Both the position numbers and the translations under genes were made by a program. DNA of 64,000 bases from Actinobacillus seminis. Lineage in GTDB: Bacteria > Pseudomonadota > Gammaproteobacteria > Enterobacterales > Pasteurellaceae. The notes under the pieces were generated by a model. It saw nothing but the letters and a program-made list of their open reading frames with translations, made no database searches and was not told the DNA's origin. The DNA lies in contig NZ_NLFK01000007.1 of the NCBI RefSeq assembly GCF_002263215.1, positions 1 to 64,000 on the forward strand, in the 5' to 3' direction. Positions 50,501-56,679 of the stretch are shown piece after piece (position 1 is the first letter of the stretch; each line of letters opens with the position of its first letter).

Positions 50501-51741
50501 GTTGTATATTTTCCACCAAGATTTGGATTATCTAACTTATTTAATGCTTCTCCCGTACTTGCTCCTTCATACCATAGATTTCCAAAATCCTCTACAGTTT
50601 GTTTAAAATGATCTGATGACTCAACATTAGCTAACGCCCTTTTACCTATTGCTATAGAACCAGCTCCTCCTGCATAAGATTGATATCCATATACCATAGA
50701 CCCAACTGAAATTGCTTGTACACTATTACCTACACCAATTGAATTACTTGCATATACATAACTTTCATTTCCTAAAGCAACAGAAGACTCCCCAAATGCC
50801 AGAGTAGCAGTACCTAATGCGGTTGAATAGTCTCCTTTTGCAACTGACAATGTCCCAATAGCAGTAGAACCATGTCCATAAGCTACGTTTCTACTCCCAA
50901 TTGCTATTGATGAGTCTCCATAAGCCCAGTTATGCGTTTTATAAAAAGGTTTTCTAGAATCCCTTTGTTTTAAGTAGTTATTATATTCAGTCTCATCAAC
51001 GTTATCTCTAGCTCCATCTATTGCTGCATATTCACCCGTATAATTAAACTTCGCTCCATTTTGACGATATAATTTCCATATCTCATAACTTAATCCTTTT
51101 TGACTATATTTTCCTATTCCTTTACCTACATTATCCGATCCTATCGAAATACTCGACTCCCCATAAGCCACGGTATCGTTCCCCAGCGACACTGCCTCAT
51201 TACCGTACGAAAAGGCTCTATATCCCACTGCCGTTCCTTGATGACTTTGATTTGGATTCTCTGTACTAAGGTTTTTACCTACAATAGCACGGTAACCTAT
51301 AGCAGTTGTGTCACTACCTCCACCTACTGCACGCGATCCTATAACTACAGTTCTTTTAAAGTCTTTATTCTTATATAAAGCATTTATTCCTGTCTTACTA
51401 TCCTTATGAGCTAATATAACTACTTCGTTTGGCTTAACACCAACTCCTCCCGAGTCATCAGACCAAACAGTTGTAGACAAGTTATCCCCACTACTAAGAT
51501 TACCACTAGGATTTGTATTGGGATCAAGCCATACACTACCCCCATACGCCGCACTCGACAACAATCCCGACATCACCAACGCCAACGGCAGGACCTTAAA
51601 CATGCCTAAAAACACACCGCACTTCGGCTGACTTCCAGCCGCCTCAACACGGCTCGCCACTTGGCGGTTGTTGGCTAATTCAGAAACGGCTTTGGTTTGA
51701 CCTGTAGTAACATCGTATTTGGTTTTGAAGATTTTGTTCAT
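35551..51741 (-). CDS. Giant trimeric autotransporter adhesin (YadA/Hia family)
   Basis: Type Vc surface adhesin, about 5,396 residues in one open frame. From ATG 51741: extended signal peptide (MNKIFKTKYDVTTGQTKAVS, then LPLALVMSGLLSSAAYG), a long YadA-like head of AIG/ALG collagen-binding-type repeats (about 51,400-50,060), further heads at about 49,060-47,800 and 41,820-41,390, and many stalk modules. Stalk motifs recur: ITGLAAGRQDTDAVNVAQLK (HIM type), NKKYVDD, and GNDG-x-LGETLxIxG units preceding beta-rich segments. A Pro/Thr/Ala-rich linker lies at about 40,300-40,420. The C-terminal YadA anchor (SVSMPGKSMVAVAAAGYDGE to GAVSVGYQW) would form the trimeric 12-strand pore. Few uptake signals and AT-rich blocks suggest transferred modules. 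Ligand unknown. Confidence 0.95.
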   Translation of the reverse strand: MNKIFKTKYDVTTGQTKAVSELANNRQVASRVEAAGSQPKCGVFLGMFKVLPLALVMSGLLSSAAYGGSVWLDPNTNPSGNLSSGDNLSTTVWSDDSGGVGVKPNEVVILAHKDSKTGINALYKNKDFKRTVVIGSRAVGGGSDTTAIGYRAIVGKNLSTENPNQSHQGTAVGYRAFSYGNEAVSLGNDTVAYGESSISIGSDNVGKGIGKYSQKGLSYEIWKLYRQNGAKFNYTGEYAAIDGARDNVDETEYNNYLKQRDSRKPFYKTHNWAYGDSSIAIGSRNVAYGHGSTAIGTLSVAKGDYSTALGTATLAFGESSVALGNESYVYASNSIGVGNSVQAISVGSMVYGYQSYAGGAGSIAIGKRALANVESSDHFKQTVEDFGNLWYEGASTGEALNKLDNPNLGGKYTTLDTYFSPKTDTQLGTGEDKAKRKNDGAVALGYYVYALGENSIALGRQAYSKGDRAIAIGPYAYGGYEKTIAIGYGAKALADQSFAIGSLSRAEGKDSIAFGVNSKVLKDKHSTDLSGQNSIALGNDSEVTMKNSVAIGNMSNTRYYYKGNKSTPIPSITDTNNKAITLLPYIPKGTSYSYTSTSEDGVVSVGGWDKSGDIGRRRIINVAPGALDSDAATVGQLKALEYAYKEGVVAYYTVENGKNYKVVKHTDGKFYKANTENGTPLDTNAIDANNVFVGPKGAREQTRLENGKNIIDMGDKIKFAHIKDGEIKDNSDHAITGNQLKNVGDILGISINSNNTKFANPSFADVKYVGGNKGAQNTFKDAINELIAAVNKGYKFAANTNQNNDTYFLGSTIKIVSGAVDTGYSGKNLKTKFTKEGTSTAKFEIGLSETPEFKKVTVTEIPTDNNHVVNKKYVDDKLKDAGKSHYLSVKEPTTKAANYNNDGAKGANSVAIGVDVQTKSDAHSAVAIGHNLSTDVKHAVVVGSNINIEQNNSGDKNKKDAVVAIGSGLKLKNAKSSIVLAAVDERGNTSDTEEGRTVVDGASWAVVIGNKTKVKNGTDIVALGNNINVSDSNNNSLVILGNQATASSAFNSVVLGYKASTTLNDAIALGSNSVANTNANIVGFDTVTGSERASVNDYGAWKSKYAALSIGNGNNTRQITGLAAGRQDTDAVNVAQLKAATMHFVSINGGGNTGGNYANNGATGANAIAIGVETKAQSNSGIAIGYGTQVLGGSNNSIAIGAVSGGSPTKIENAEWTVAIGNNTKVTGGNDILALGSNINVTKTKTQNNENGSLVILGNNATATNAANSVVIGKGASTQAQSAVAIGEGAIASVANSVAIGKDSKTTGDISTKGYDPSTKKAYAGNDNGSAWLPNKGVFAVGDGSTSTRRITGVAAGSADTDAVNVAQLKKVVSGAATLKYKANAGAEQSIDLTKNSLNFTNGTYTEATVGVDGVVTIGLNTATKNKIDGALQTADANTQYAKIDASNIGGKESTWRTQLNVYDKGETDAAIAKAKETVEQGDGINVTPSESTDGAKKFTVSLDSNLKTKIDSIGTGEVAQNNDNTVTGAKVHTAIESAKTALTGQINKKVDTTTFEEAKTQLETKINGKADKNLSNIDDAGKNVIKNLITVEGEDKIEVTTINGNTGSAKTFTVKLNEDTTNKINSIGTGTVTNSDEKTVTGKAVYEAIKNSKVTVKANDNDSYITVNGNKSDDISGNEFKIGLDLNALTTKLGETFSKKTDTFGLIGNDSQAVTTTLNNTLKIEGSESVASSQTNIYVSKKDQNGLEIKLGETLSGISSIGKDENNKIGFNTDNAKNEITYTVGNATGTATYKFGKDGLDLGSKKITNVASGIGDVGGTTTNLDNVLKGTPEETYKLNAANVEDLAKVAAAIITKGLEFEDGNGNKVNRKLGETLKLVGEKGATVASNSSTTVATAPDNITVVAKKSKTGDSEPNDTLEIRLAKDLKGIASIENTKDKSKIELKDNGIDLTTSTGKTVKVKDNALEGVNKISAVGDADANSIDLAKDSNGTKNIEITSGGKTLTIAKDGTNGKEGISLTGLVDRKVDETGYGTNGNAGRAATESALLDLKTKGLTFEANQNNSTEPKKLQTALGETLKITGKDGDITDFDSKYSLENVATKIDVANKAIRIGLLKTPRFDALELGADSTKKISLTPNTTGDTLELKLTGAGNDTNVKISGVANGTGDNDAINKSQLNSVVTALGGSATIETDGKVTGPTYTLANGGTKNAVGEALTALDTAITTTNSSITTLGNASIKFSDGINEFTRANNESDKTVKIVSGSNVTVLLDNKADSNKTGKFTISLNKELTDINSITLKSSGDANSKTGKITVDTTGNVKVQHGEGAASKIVAESDFNELKTSDEITVTGGGKVFGGETKLSLNDNSIAGTKLKNATISEAKLDSALSDKINKTFMVKAGNDTSGNLIGDTLEFAKDSNLTVVLDSANKKITYGLSSTLTGITSIESAAENGAKSKITLNADHIVSDKDIYVGSKGNDESNKLVKKSELDTLNQTLNQTLNSNQTNITKNTADIANLSNNKLTFKAGSTEFERANNSNKTVEFKGEGNLNVKLDTDITKNTGTFTISVNETSSINVEAGKQKEDGSITVEDRLTTEKAVVDYVKERTFKLAGNDGTAVSSVLDGTINIKGDASTTSDQGNIYVSKGTSDSELKIQLGKNLTGIESIKKAADKASLTLGDDKIELSPVKDVKVTLEKDGEKSTVKATGLSTIGNDGDNALVFNTDKSDNTTATLKVGGSDLTFTKVNGGIKLSGLSDGTIEDKSKDVITGNQLNELGATHLGLTVNGAKTGFDALSFTEIKGSDNSNKKQTTFKDAIDDLISAVNKGMKFQGNDEQAVTVNLDGTLKIVGKGSDAKNIDVADNNIKVSQNTDGDGLEIGLSDTLTGIKSVANGENAKIALGGENEKDKTITFTSGDNKDNVTLKGSTFTGVSEINKEANKGALKLDNATATLESAKEKSKLELKDSEAKLESVKNGSNLALDNTGATLSAGNGKGSIKVATGSGDGANKIELSPENGLTVMLEKDATNGGVQATGLSTIGKNDRNALVFNGTGNTAKLKVDGNELTFTKSDSGNTVKISDVADGKLENSSSEAITGGQLHDLASKLGVAVENGKTTFTAPSFNAINGGTTQTTFKGAIDDLITAVNGGLTFRGNDNGSTPSSTTLQLGGTLTIDSSTVGSGANGASGTTEKDITVTLAPSNGSDPQSAGTLTLTLNKATAVSDKDEKVITSKAVAKELTKYTTTETLDKDFLKVTGENIGDTEEKKEQGRKTFGSNVGIAEIKLADPDKSSTELVQADAVIKYLKGTGKKSVKVSDNPETKAEGEGSIAIGDKAIAQNEGAISIGQNSGAKNNGAISIGKGSDVTEKDGIAIGTGTKVSGQSSVALGEGNKVSGVQSYVIGSDNDIKGREVVAIGSNITADEKIHDAVILGNRSTGEAKTVSVGSKDTKRRIIFVDTPKNEYDAVNKKYVDDLTLTYKSNGEDKTKQTINLKNGALDFVKSENISVSVKADGKITHTLNNELKEIGSISATKDDEGAKITLSDGKNGKPKQVELNDAKLTGLSDGDIDKDSKEAVTGKQLADLAGKLGVAVDKDKTKFTAPIFEYLSNVDGSFKEKNPTTLKGAIDEARAKLNEGLKFGGDVPTGTNNGTHYLGSTINIVSLGTRTGTGAVAPTSTDSYSGSNLITQYTNDNGNAKIEIGFKDKPTFSKVTLSQEQKYGDSKVGNEDVITKSYLEQALNSFKFNVEYGAQKVQIGRGDTLKFADGLNIQGSLKQEGATLAAPAPTPTAPTPANTATASTTPTAPASGATGGTAGTVSNATALVTIGTAEALKNITSISSKPKNEAGGNGTDTEVTKLTLDAEKGATFQVGNQGSKVSVNSDGIALTPQTKGTGTGNPFADQPSITIKAGATPVDPNNLDLVDPNNEPSIAFAAKGGSNGSAKEGTGTIKYLKDRTVSKNNSNGDKYGEGDNKGNAATEGAVKELYDSGLKFAGNDGQDVHKKLGETLSIKGEGSVGATAADNIVVRAKDNGLEIGLTKNIRNIDTIAIAGTGDDSGKDIFIDAEGITTTAKLDDGTVLVNDQTASGNVLRNGTHQTEVKAGEVAIKDKSGQEVVSLKVAEDGQDGNAQSATLTFAKGADGKSGTGTITGLADLADDADGTSATNKNYVDGKMEDLNNNRPFDFYLGDQKVVKGQDGQFYKPDELKGAKYDANSKKYMKEGKEITSTVKDQNAVVIKAAPVERPMTVTNIKDGDLTDKSTDAVNGSQLVKATGAKLIDDPSSNTDPKAKKMVFADGKDGLSGLETSSNGKEPMANKGLTAKDGLNGKNANDKANALRNGEAGTVVFTDHQGNRLVKANDGKYYKAGDVEDNGTPKAGSAVAKPQLSLVNHEGNTTTPTVLGNVASGLGLPAPETDPAKAKEAKEKTAQLAKAAENKKAEVSDKAKALSDKAKTFTRLTLAVNDLEQAANALPDGKAKAQIEAQLKETQEELAKAQKALETAKTDLQTAQKSLKTANADYEANYDGYAKVADLVSADSTAVLSNVATIADVQAVAKSGMKFKGNDGVEVRKQLSETLAITGEGTFNSDLTAAGNIKVEMSQDGKGLEVKLSDKLQNMTSFETREVEGRKSTLDSNGLRVVDQDSEAVVTAQGTRIAGKGNHAGQSASYTLDGIALKDKNGKDAVSLNAKALSFAVTQDQAGAPVGTGVITGLKDLDATADGSSAANKNYVDEKVSDLDSNRPFDFYIQEGDDYTKVVKGRDGKFYKPEDLKGAKYVAGTADGDKGKYTKNGQDVKSSIADKQAAVVIKAEPTTSPMTITNVKDGDLTNTSTDAINGGQLVKATGAKWIDDPNSSETAPKPKIMVFADGKDGLSGLEKTSDGKEPMANKGLTAKDGLNGKNANDKANALRNGEAGTVVFTDKDGNRLVKANDGKYYKATDVDDKGNVKSAANGQVAPKAVDNPQLSLVNTGGEINKPVVLSNVASGLGLTTPTDDKKETLNKLADTVKEKVKVLGEKTKELSEKATKLADLELMVDSLKQTVDTLPDGEAKDKIREELKNYEPQLSAAKEAKENAKKAVKSARDALIAANKDYKKQYNDYSKATEKVADLVKPDSKANPTNVATVGDLQAVARAGLNFEGNDGIAVHQDVGETLTLKGEGEFNSDNSAAGNIKVEMAKDGRGLEVKLSDKLKNMTSFETREVDGKKSRLDSNGLRVVDKDSEAVVTAQGTRIAGKGNHAGKSASYTLDGIALKDKNGKDAVSLNAKALSFAVTQDQAGAPVGTGVIRGLKDLDAHATGDMAANKNYVDAKHHELRHALNHSNKELRAGIAGANAASALASVSMPGKSMVAVAAAGYDGENAVAIGYSRVSDSGKVMLKLQGNSNSQGKVAGAVSVGYQW
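35833..39240 (-). repeat. Tandem repeat of about 1.7 kb in the adhesin stalk
   Basis: Two adjacent copies, 37561-39240 (1,680 bp) and 35833-37560 (1,728 bp), encode about 560-576 residues each. Each has NRPFDFY, a VVKGxDGxFYKPxxLKGAKY unit, ANKGLTAKDGLNGKNANDKA, a long charged coiled coil, a GNDG unit, LDSNGLRVVD and SYTLDGIALKDKNGKDAVSL, ending KNYVD. Some stretches are nearly identical at DNA level and others (the coiled coils) have diverged. Confidence 0.9.
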
Positions 51742-51813
51742 AGAAATTCTCTTATTGAATAGTAATTGCGTTGTGCCGAACCTAAGTGCGGTCGGCAAAG
51801 AAAAATAACTGGA

Positions 51814-51839
51814 ATCTTATCACCCCCCCCGACTTTCAA
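51814..51839 (-). promoter_or_regulatory. Candidate adhesin promoter with a poly-G spacer
   Basis: On the coding strand TTGAAA (51839-51834) and TAAGAT (51819-51814) could be -35 and -10 boxes. The 14-bp spacer contains eight consecutive G's (C's at 51823-51830). The ATG is at 51741. Slippage in the tract would change the spacer, and so promoter strength; a gain of three G's would give the optimal 17 bp. Confidence 0.5.
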
Positions 51840-51932
51840 GCGTTTTTTTGGGTTATCTCGCCTTAAACGGGGGAGGAGGATAGAAACAGGAATACGGCAT
51901 CGACGTTATGGATGATTGTTATCAGAAAAAAG

Positions 51933-51962
51933 AAACCCCGTTAACGCATCTTAACGGGGTTT
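51933..51962 (-). terminator. malQ terminator
   Basis: AAACCCCGTTAA (51933-51944) and TTAACGGGGTTT (51951-51962) form a perfect 12-bp stem; on the minus strand it continues into TTTCTTTTTTC. It ends the malPQ transcript and insulates the adhesin promoter. Confidence 0.85.
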
Positions 51963-51981
51963 GTTCGGCAGTAACCCGAAT

Positions 51982-54057
51982 TTAGGCTTTTCGCGTACGA
52001 TTTACTTGGGTTAACAACGCTTGTACCGATTTATCCGCGAAAATATTTTCGATATCTTGGCTTAAACGACGTCGCCAGTTGGCATATTCCGTAGCGGTTC
52101 CCGGAATATTAACCGGTTCGCTCATATCCAACCAGTCTTCCGGCTGTAAACCGAACAGCGCACTGCTTACGCCCGCGACATAAGATTGCAATTGATGATT
52201 GAATTTAAGCGTCACTTTAGAAGATAAACTTTCATCCACACCCACCTCAATTTCAATATCATTTTCTTGTAAGCGTTTGATAATTTTCGCTTTGGCATTC
52301 ACCCGATCCTGTTGCAACATCGCCAACACGGTTGAATTCGGGTACACGCCGAAACGTTGCCCTAATTCAAAATCATAACCGCGCCAATACCCGTTGATCG
52401 TCGGTAAATCATGGGTGCTTAAGGTGGTCATCGCTTGATATGGATAATCTTGCAAGCCGCGACTTTCGCCTTGTCGGTCAAATTCAAAATAGAAAATTTT
52501 ATATGACAAAATACCGGCATTTCTCAATTTACTGACGATTTCTTTCGGTACCGTGCCTAAATCTTCGCCGATAATCAAACTTTGGTGACGCTGACTTTCC
52601 AACGCCAAAATACCAATCAAGTCATCCACCGGATAACGAATATAAGCTCCGTTTGCCGCGCTGTCGCCTTTGGGAATCCACCACAAGCGCAACAATGACA
52701 TAATATGGTCAATGCGCAACGCGCCGCAATCTTTCATATTGGCTTGTACCAACTCAATAAACGGTTGATACGCCTGTTGTTTCAGTACGTGCGGGTTCAT
52801 CGGCGATAATCCCCAGTTTTGTCCTTGCGGTGCTAAAATATCCGGCGGTGCGCCGACAGAGGCATTTAAACAATAGAGATCTTTATTATTCCACGTTTCC
52901 GCCCCATTATTGGTCACGCCCACCGCTAAATCACGATACATGCCAATAGGCATTTTTTGTGCTTTGCACAGGTCATTACAAGCAGCAAATTGCTGCGCGG
53001 CGCAAAATTGTAACCAAGCATAAAAACGCACGTCTTGCGCTTTTTCTTGCCGGAATTGTTGCACCGCGTCGGCGTGATAATCTTGATATTTTTTATCCCA
53101 AAAATCCCAGCCCCATTGGTTGTCGAATTGCCGGCTTAAATGATGATGCAAAGCGTCAAAGGTCGCTTGCACTTGCAAACTTTCGCCGCCTTGCGCCAGA
53201 AAATCGACAAAGGCTTGTTGACGAAGTGCGGTCGGATTTTGTTCAAATTCATCAAATGCCAAGGAAAGTCCTTGCAATTTTAACGCCATCACTTCTGCAT
53301 AATTTATCCAATTTTCTGAGCGCACTTTGCTCAGTTTCGCTTGCACTTCCGGACGATTAAACCATTGTTGCGCCGGCGAACTTTGTTGAAACTCCGGTAA
53401 ACTTGCCACATCAATATAAATAATATTCAGCCATTTGCGCGAAGACGGGCTATAGGGACTTGCCGCCTCCGGATTTGCCGGAAACAACGCATGAATTGGG
53501 TTAAGCCCCACAAAATCCGCACCATATTGTTGAATATGTTGTAGAAAATCTTTGAGATCGGAGAAATCCCCGATACCCCAGTTATGGGCTGATTTCAAGG
53601 TATAAAGCTGGATAAAGGCTCCCCACAATTTTTTGCGTTCGGTAAGTTCTGTCGGTTGATAACAACGCCTCGGCGCCACAATCAGGCGACATGCAAGCGA
53701 TTTTTTCTCACAACGCAGTTGTAATTGGTGATAACCCTGTGGCAAATCGCGCGGCAATTCAATTTGATTGCGCTTCACTCGTCCCGTCAGGCATTCGCCA
53801 TTTTCCAACTGCAAAACCCATGTTCCATGCACCGCGTGTTTTTTATCCACAAGATTGAGCGGTAAAAAGTGCGGTTGATTTTCATAAAGAATTTTAACCG
53901 GCGGCAGCCAAGATTGGCGACTGCGGGTGTTACCGTTGAAAGTTTGATAAAGTCGTTGTTTGATGGTGCTTGGTATGATTTTTCGAATTCCGCCGGCATC
54001 CAAAAAATCCGGCATAATGCCTGCTTGAGCAAATTGTTTTTGTTGTACATGCGCCAT
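51982..54057 (-). CDS. malQ: 4-alpha-glucanotransferase (amylomaltase) MalQ
   Basis: GH77 disproportionating enzyme, 691 residues (694 in E. coli), which transfers maltosyl units among maltodextrins in the cytoplasm. Family regions are LWGAFIQLYTLKSAHNWGIG, DFSDLKDFLQHIQQYGADFV, LNPIHALFPANPEAASPYSP, the catalytic-aspartate segment GALRIDHIMSLLRLWWIP, SLIIGEDLGTVPKEIV and LSTHDLPTINGYWRG. It has an N-terminal immunoglobulin-like extension as in enterobacterial MalQ. It follows malP by 48 nt, with a small hairpin between. Confidence 0.94.
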   Translation of the reverse strand: MAHVQQKQFAQAGIMPDFLDAGGIRKIIPSTIKQRLYQTFNGNTRSRQSWLPPVKILYENQPHFLPLNLVDKKHAVHGTWVLQLENGECLTGRVKRNQIELPRDLPQGYHQLQLRCEKKSLACRLIVAPRRCYQPTELTERKKLWGAFIQLYTLKSAHNWGIGDFSDLKDFLQHIQQYGADFVGLNPIHALFPANPEAASPYSPSSRKWLNIIYIDVASLPEFQQSSPAQQWFNRPEVQAKLSKVRSENWINYAEVMALKLQGLSLAFDEFEQNPTALRQQAFVDFLAQGGESLQVQATFDALHHHLSRQFDNQWGWDFWDKKYQDYHADAVQQFRQEKAQDVRFYAWLQFCAAQQFAACNDLCKAQKMPIGMYRDLAVGVTNNGAETWNNKDLYCLNASVGAPPDILAPQGQNWGLSPMNPHVLKQQAYQPFIELVQANMKDCGALRIDHIMSLLRLWWIPKGDSAANGAYIRYPVDDLIGILALESQRHQSLIIGEDLGTVPKEIVSKLRNAGILSYKIFYFEFDRQGESRGLQDYPYQAMTTLSTHDLPTINGYWRGYDFELGQRFGVYPNSTVLAMLQQDRVNAKAKIIKRLQENDIEIEVGVDESLSSKVTLKFNHQLQSYVAGVSSALFGLQPEDWLDMSEPVNIPGTATEYANWRRRLSQDIENIFADKSVQALLTQVNRTRKA

Positions 54058-54077
54058 AATCGCTCCTTGCTTGAATA

Positions 54078-54095
54078 TCCCGCCCGCAGGCGGGA
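54078..54095 (-). other. malP-malQ intercistronic hairpin
   Basis: TCCCGCC (54078-54084) and GGCGGGA (54089-54095) form a GC-rich stem with a CGCA loop between malP and malQ. No T run follows, so mRNA stabilisation or partial attenuation is more likely than termination. Confidence 0.5.
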
Positions 54096-54105
54096 ATTTG
54101 AAATG

Positions 54106-56502
54106 TTATTTTTTCAACCAGATACGCGCTTGGTAGTCACGAATAGAACGGTCGGAGCTGAATATCCCCAAACGAGCGGTATTTAACATGGCACTATGTA
54201 ACCAAGCCTCTTGATCCAAATATGCCGCGCCGATACGTTTTTGCGCTTGTAAATAGCTGTCGAAATCCGCAAACACTAAGAACGGATCGCGTTCCAACAA
54301 GCTGTCCAACATCAATTTGAAAGTATCTTTATGTCCTTGCGACGCTTTACCTTCAGCTAAAAAATCCACCGCACTTTTCAATACCGGATCTTGGTGATAA
54401 TAGACTTTCGGATCATACCCTTTCGCCAATAATTCACGTACGCTTTCAACTGTATGACCGAATAAGAAGATATTTTCTTCGCCAACCGTTTCCGCAATTT
54501 CAACGTTCGCGCCATCCAAGGTTCCCAAGGTTAAAGCTCCGTTTAAGGCTAATTTCATATTACCCGTACCGGAGGCTTCTTTCCCCGCCATGGAAATTTG
54601 TTCGGACACATCCGCCGCCGGAATGATTTTTTCCGCCAAAGACACGCGATAATCCGGCAGAAACGCAACTTGCAGGCAATCTTTCATTTGTTTATCGTTA
54701 TTGATAATGTTCGCCACGTTGTTGATGGCATGAATAATATTTTTTGCTAAGTAATACCCCGGCGCCGCTTTACCCGCAAACACGAAAACACGCGGAGTAT
54801 ATTCTTGATTCGGATTGTCTTTAAGGGATTGATAGGTCGCAATAATGTTCAATAAATTCAAATGTTGACGTTTGTATTCATGGAAACGTTTAATTTGTAC
54901 GTCAAAAATTGCATTTCGGTTCACGGAAAAACCTAAGGTTTTTTCAATTTCATCCGCTAAAACCGATTTATTGCTTTGTTTGATACGACGATATTCCTCG
55001 CGGAAACCGGGATCATTCACAAAATTTTCTACGCCGCGTAATTGTTCCAAATCTTTAGTCCAATCGGTTTTTAGGGTACGATCCAATAAATCGCTTAATT
55101 GCGGATTTGCTTGGCGAATCCAGCGACGCGGCGTGATCCCGTTGGTTACGTTGCAGAATTTGGTTGGGAATAATTGATGATATTCCGGAAATAAATCCGT
55201 TACCAATAAATCGGAGTGAATTTGCGCCACTCCGTTTACCGCAAAACAGGTCACCACGCAAAGGTTCGCCATGCGCACACGGTAATCAAATAGGATTGCC
55301 AATTTTTCCCAAACTTTGGCATCATCCCCAAACTGCGCTTTTACTTTTTCATGGAAAAGATGGTTAATTTTTTCCACAATTTGATAATGGCGCGGTAATA
55401 ATTGGTTAAATAAACGCTGATCCCACTGCTCCAAGGCTTCCGGTAACAAAGTATGGTTGGTGTAGGCAAAGGTATTGGAACAAATTGCCCAAGCCTCGTC
55501 CCAGCTTAATTCATATTCATCCAACAACAAGCGCATTAATTCCGGAATGGCAAGCGTCGGGTGAGTATCATTTAATTGGATGACTTGACGCTGTGCCAAC
55601 TCGTTTAATTCGTAGCCTTCGGCAAAATGACGCGCTAAAATATCCGCAATCGAGCAGGCACAATGGAAATATTGTTGCATTAAGCGTAATTTCTGACCGG
55701 CTTTATGATTATCATTCGGGTATAACACTTGGGTAAGTGCGGTCGCATTGACGATAGTTTTGTCCGCATTGAGGAATTTCCCGTCATTAAATTTGGCGAA
55801 ATCAAAGGATTGCTCGCTGTCCGCTTGCCATAAACGTAACGGTTGGATAATGTTGTTTTGATAGCCGACAATCGGTAAATCAAAGGCTTTACCTTGAATG
55901 GTCAAACTTGGTATCCACTCGTATTTATCGCCTTTGATAGGTTTGATTTTACCGCCAAAATTGATATTTTGTGTTTTTGATCGGTTGTAGCTATGCCATG
56001 GATATTGGTTGCGATTCCAAGTGTCGGCGCTTTCTTTTTGTTCACCGTTCTCAAAAGATTGTTTGAACAATCCGTATTGATAATACAATCCGTAACCGGT
56101 GGCATTTTGCCCTAAGGCAGCCATTGAATCTAAGAAACAAGCTGCAAGACGTCCCAATCCGCCATTGCCCAATGCCGGATCGCGTTCTTGTTCTAATACG
56201 TCCGCCAATTCTACATTGAAATTTGCCAAATAGTTTTTAATTTGTTCGTAACAACCTAAATTCATTAAGTTATTTCCGGTTAAACGACCGATTAAAAACT
56301 CCATAGATAAATAGTTGACATGACGGCTTTCTTGACCTTTTACCGCCGGTTTTTCATAAGTTATATCCAACGTAGTTTGAGCAATAATTTGATACCATTG
56401 TGCTAAAGAGAATTGCTTCGGTGATGCGACGTCAAAATAACGACAATATTTGTGTACATTTTTGTCAAATAACGCCATATCATTAAGATTAAACTGAGAC
56501 AT
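54106..56502 (-). CDS. malP: Maltodextrin phosphorylase MalP
   Basis: GT35 phosphorylase that splits maltodextrins to glucose-1-phosphate; 798 residues. Segments [90 protein letters not shown] and the PLP-site [20 protein letters not shown] are intact. I start at ATG 56502 (GGAG 5 nt upstream). Similarity to E. coli MalP and its partner malQ favour malP over glgP. It is divergent from malT, whose product should activate it. Confidence 0.92.
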   Translation of the reverse strand: MSQFNLNDMALFDKNVHKYCRYFDVASPKQFSLAQWYQIIAQTTLDITYEKPAVKGQESRHVNYLSMEFLIGRLTGNNLMNLGCYEQIKNYLANFNVELADVLEQERDPALGNGGLGRLAACFLDSMAALGQNATGYGLYYQYGLFKQSFENGEQKESADTWNRNQYPWHSYNRSKTQNINFGGKIKPIKGDKYEWIPSLTIQGKAFDLPIVGYQNNIIQPLRLWQADSEQSFDFAKFNDGKFLNADKTIVNATALTQVLYPNDNHKAGQKLRLMQQYFHCACSIADILARHFAEGYELNELAQRQVIQLNDTHPTLAIPELMRLLLDEYELSWDEAWAICSNTFAYTNHTLLPEALEQWDQRLFNQLLPRHYQIVEKINHLFHEKVKAQFGDDAKVWEKLAILFDYRVRMANLCVVTCFAVNGVAQIHSDLLVTDLFPEYHQLFPTKFCNVTNGITPRRWIRQANPQLSDLLDRTLKTDWTKDLEQLRGVENFVNDPGFREEYRRIKQSNKSVLADEIEKTLGFSVNRNAIFDVQIKRFHEYKRQHLNLLNIIATYQSLKDNPNQEYTPRVFVFAGKAAPGYYLAKNIIHAINNVANIINNDKQMKDCLQVAFLPDYRVSLAEKIIPAADVSEQISMAGKEASGTGNMKLALNGALTLGTLDGANVEIAETVGEENIFLFGHTVESVRELLAKGYDPKVYYHQDPVLKSAVDFLAEGKASQGHKDTFKLMLDSLLERDPFLVFADFDSYLQAQKRIGAAYLDQEAWLHSAMLNTARLGIFSSDRSIRDYQARIWLKK

Positions 56503-56578
56503 AAACACTCCTTTCGGGGAAAGATTTGATGAAGATAAAATTTCTTGCGTTTTATTATGAGTAATTGCACAAAAACCT

Positions 56579-56652
56579 TATCCTCCCTGTTATAATCTTT
56601 GCGGTATGATAGATAAGAAGTAATTTGAATTTTTAGGGAGGAGACATCCTCC
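56579..56652. promoter_or_regulatory. malP/malT intergenic region with candidate MalT boxes
   Basis: GGGAGGA-type sites (E. coli MalT box core GGGGA-K-GAGG) occur on the minus strand at about 56581-56587, about 30 bp upstream of a TAATAA that could be the malP -10, the usual MalT distance. Further GGAGGA (56637-56642) and TCCTCC (56647-56652) lie face to face just before malT and could also form a 6-bp hairpin in its leader. TTATAATC near 56,591 is a likely malT -10. Confidence 0.6.
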
Positions 56653-56679
56653 TATCCTAATCCGAGAGGCTGAGAAAGT

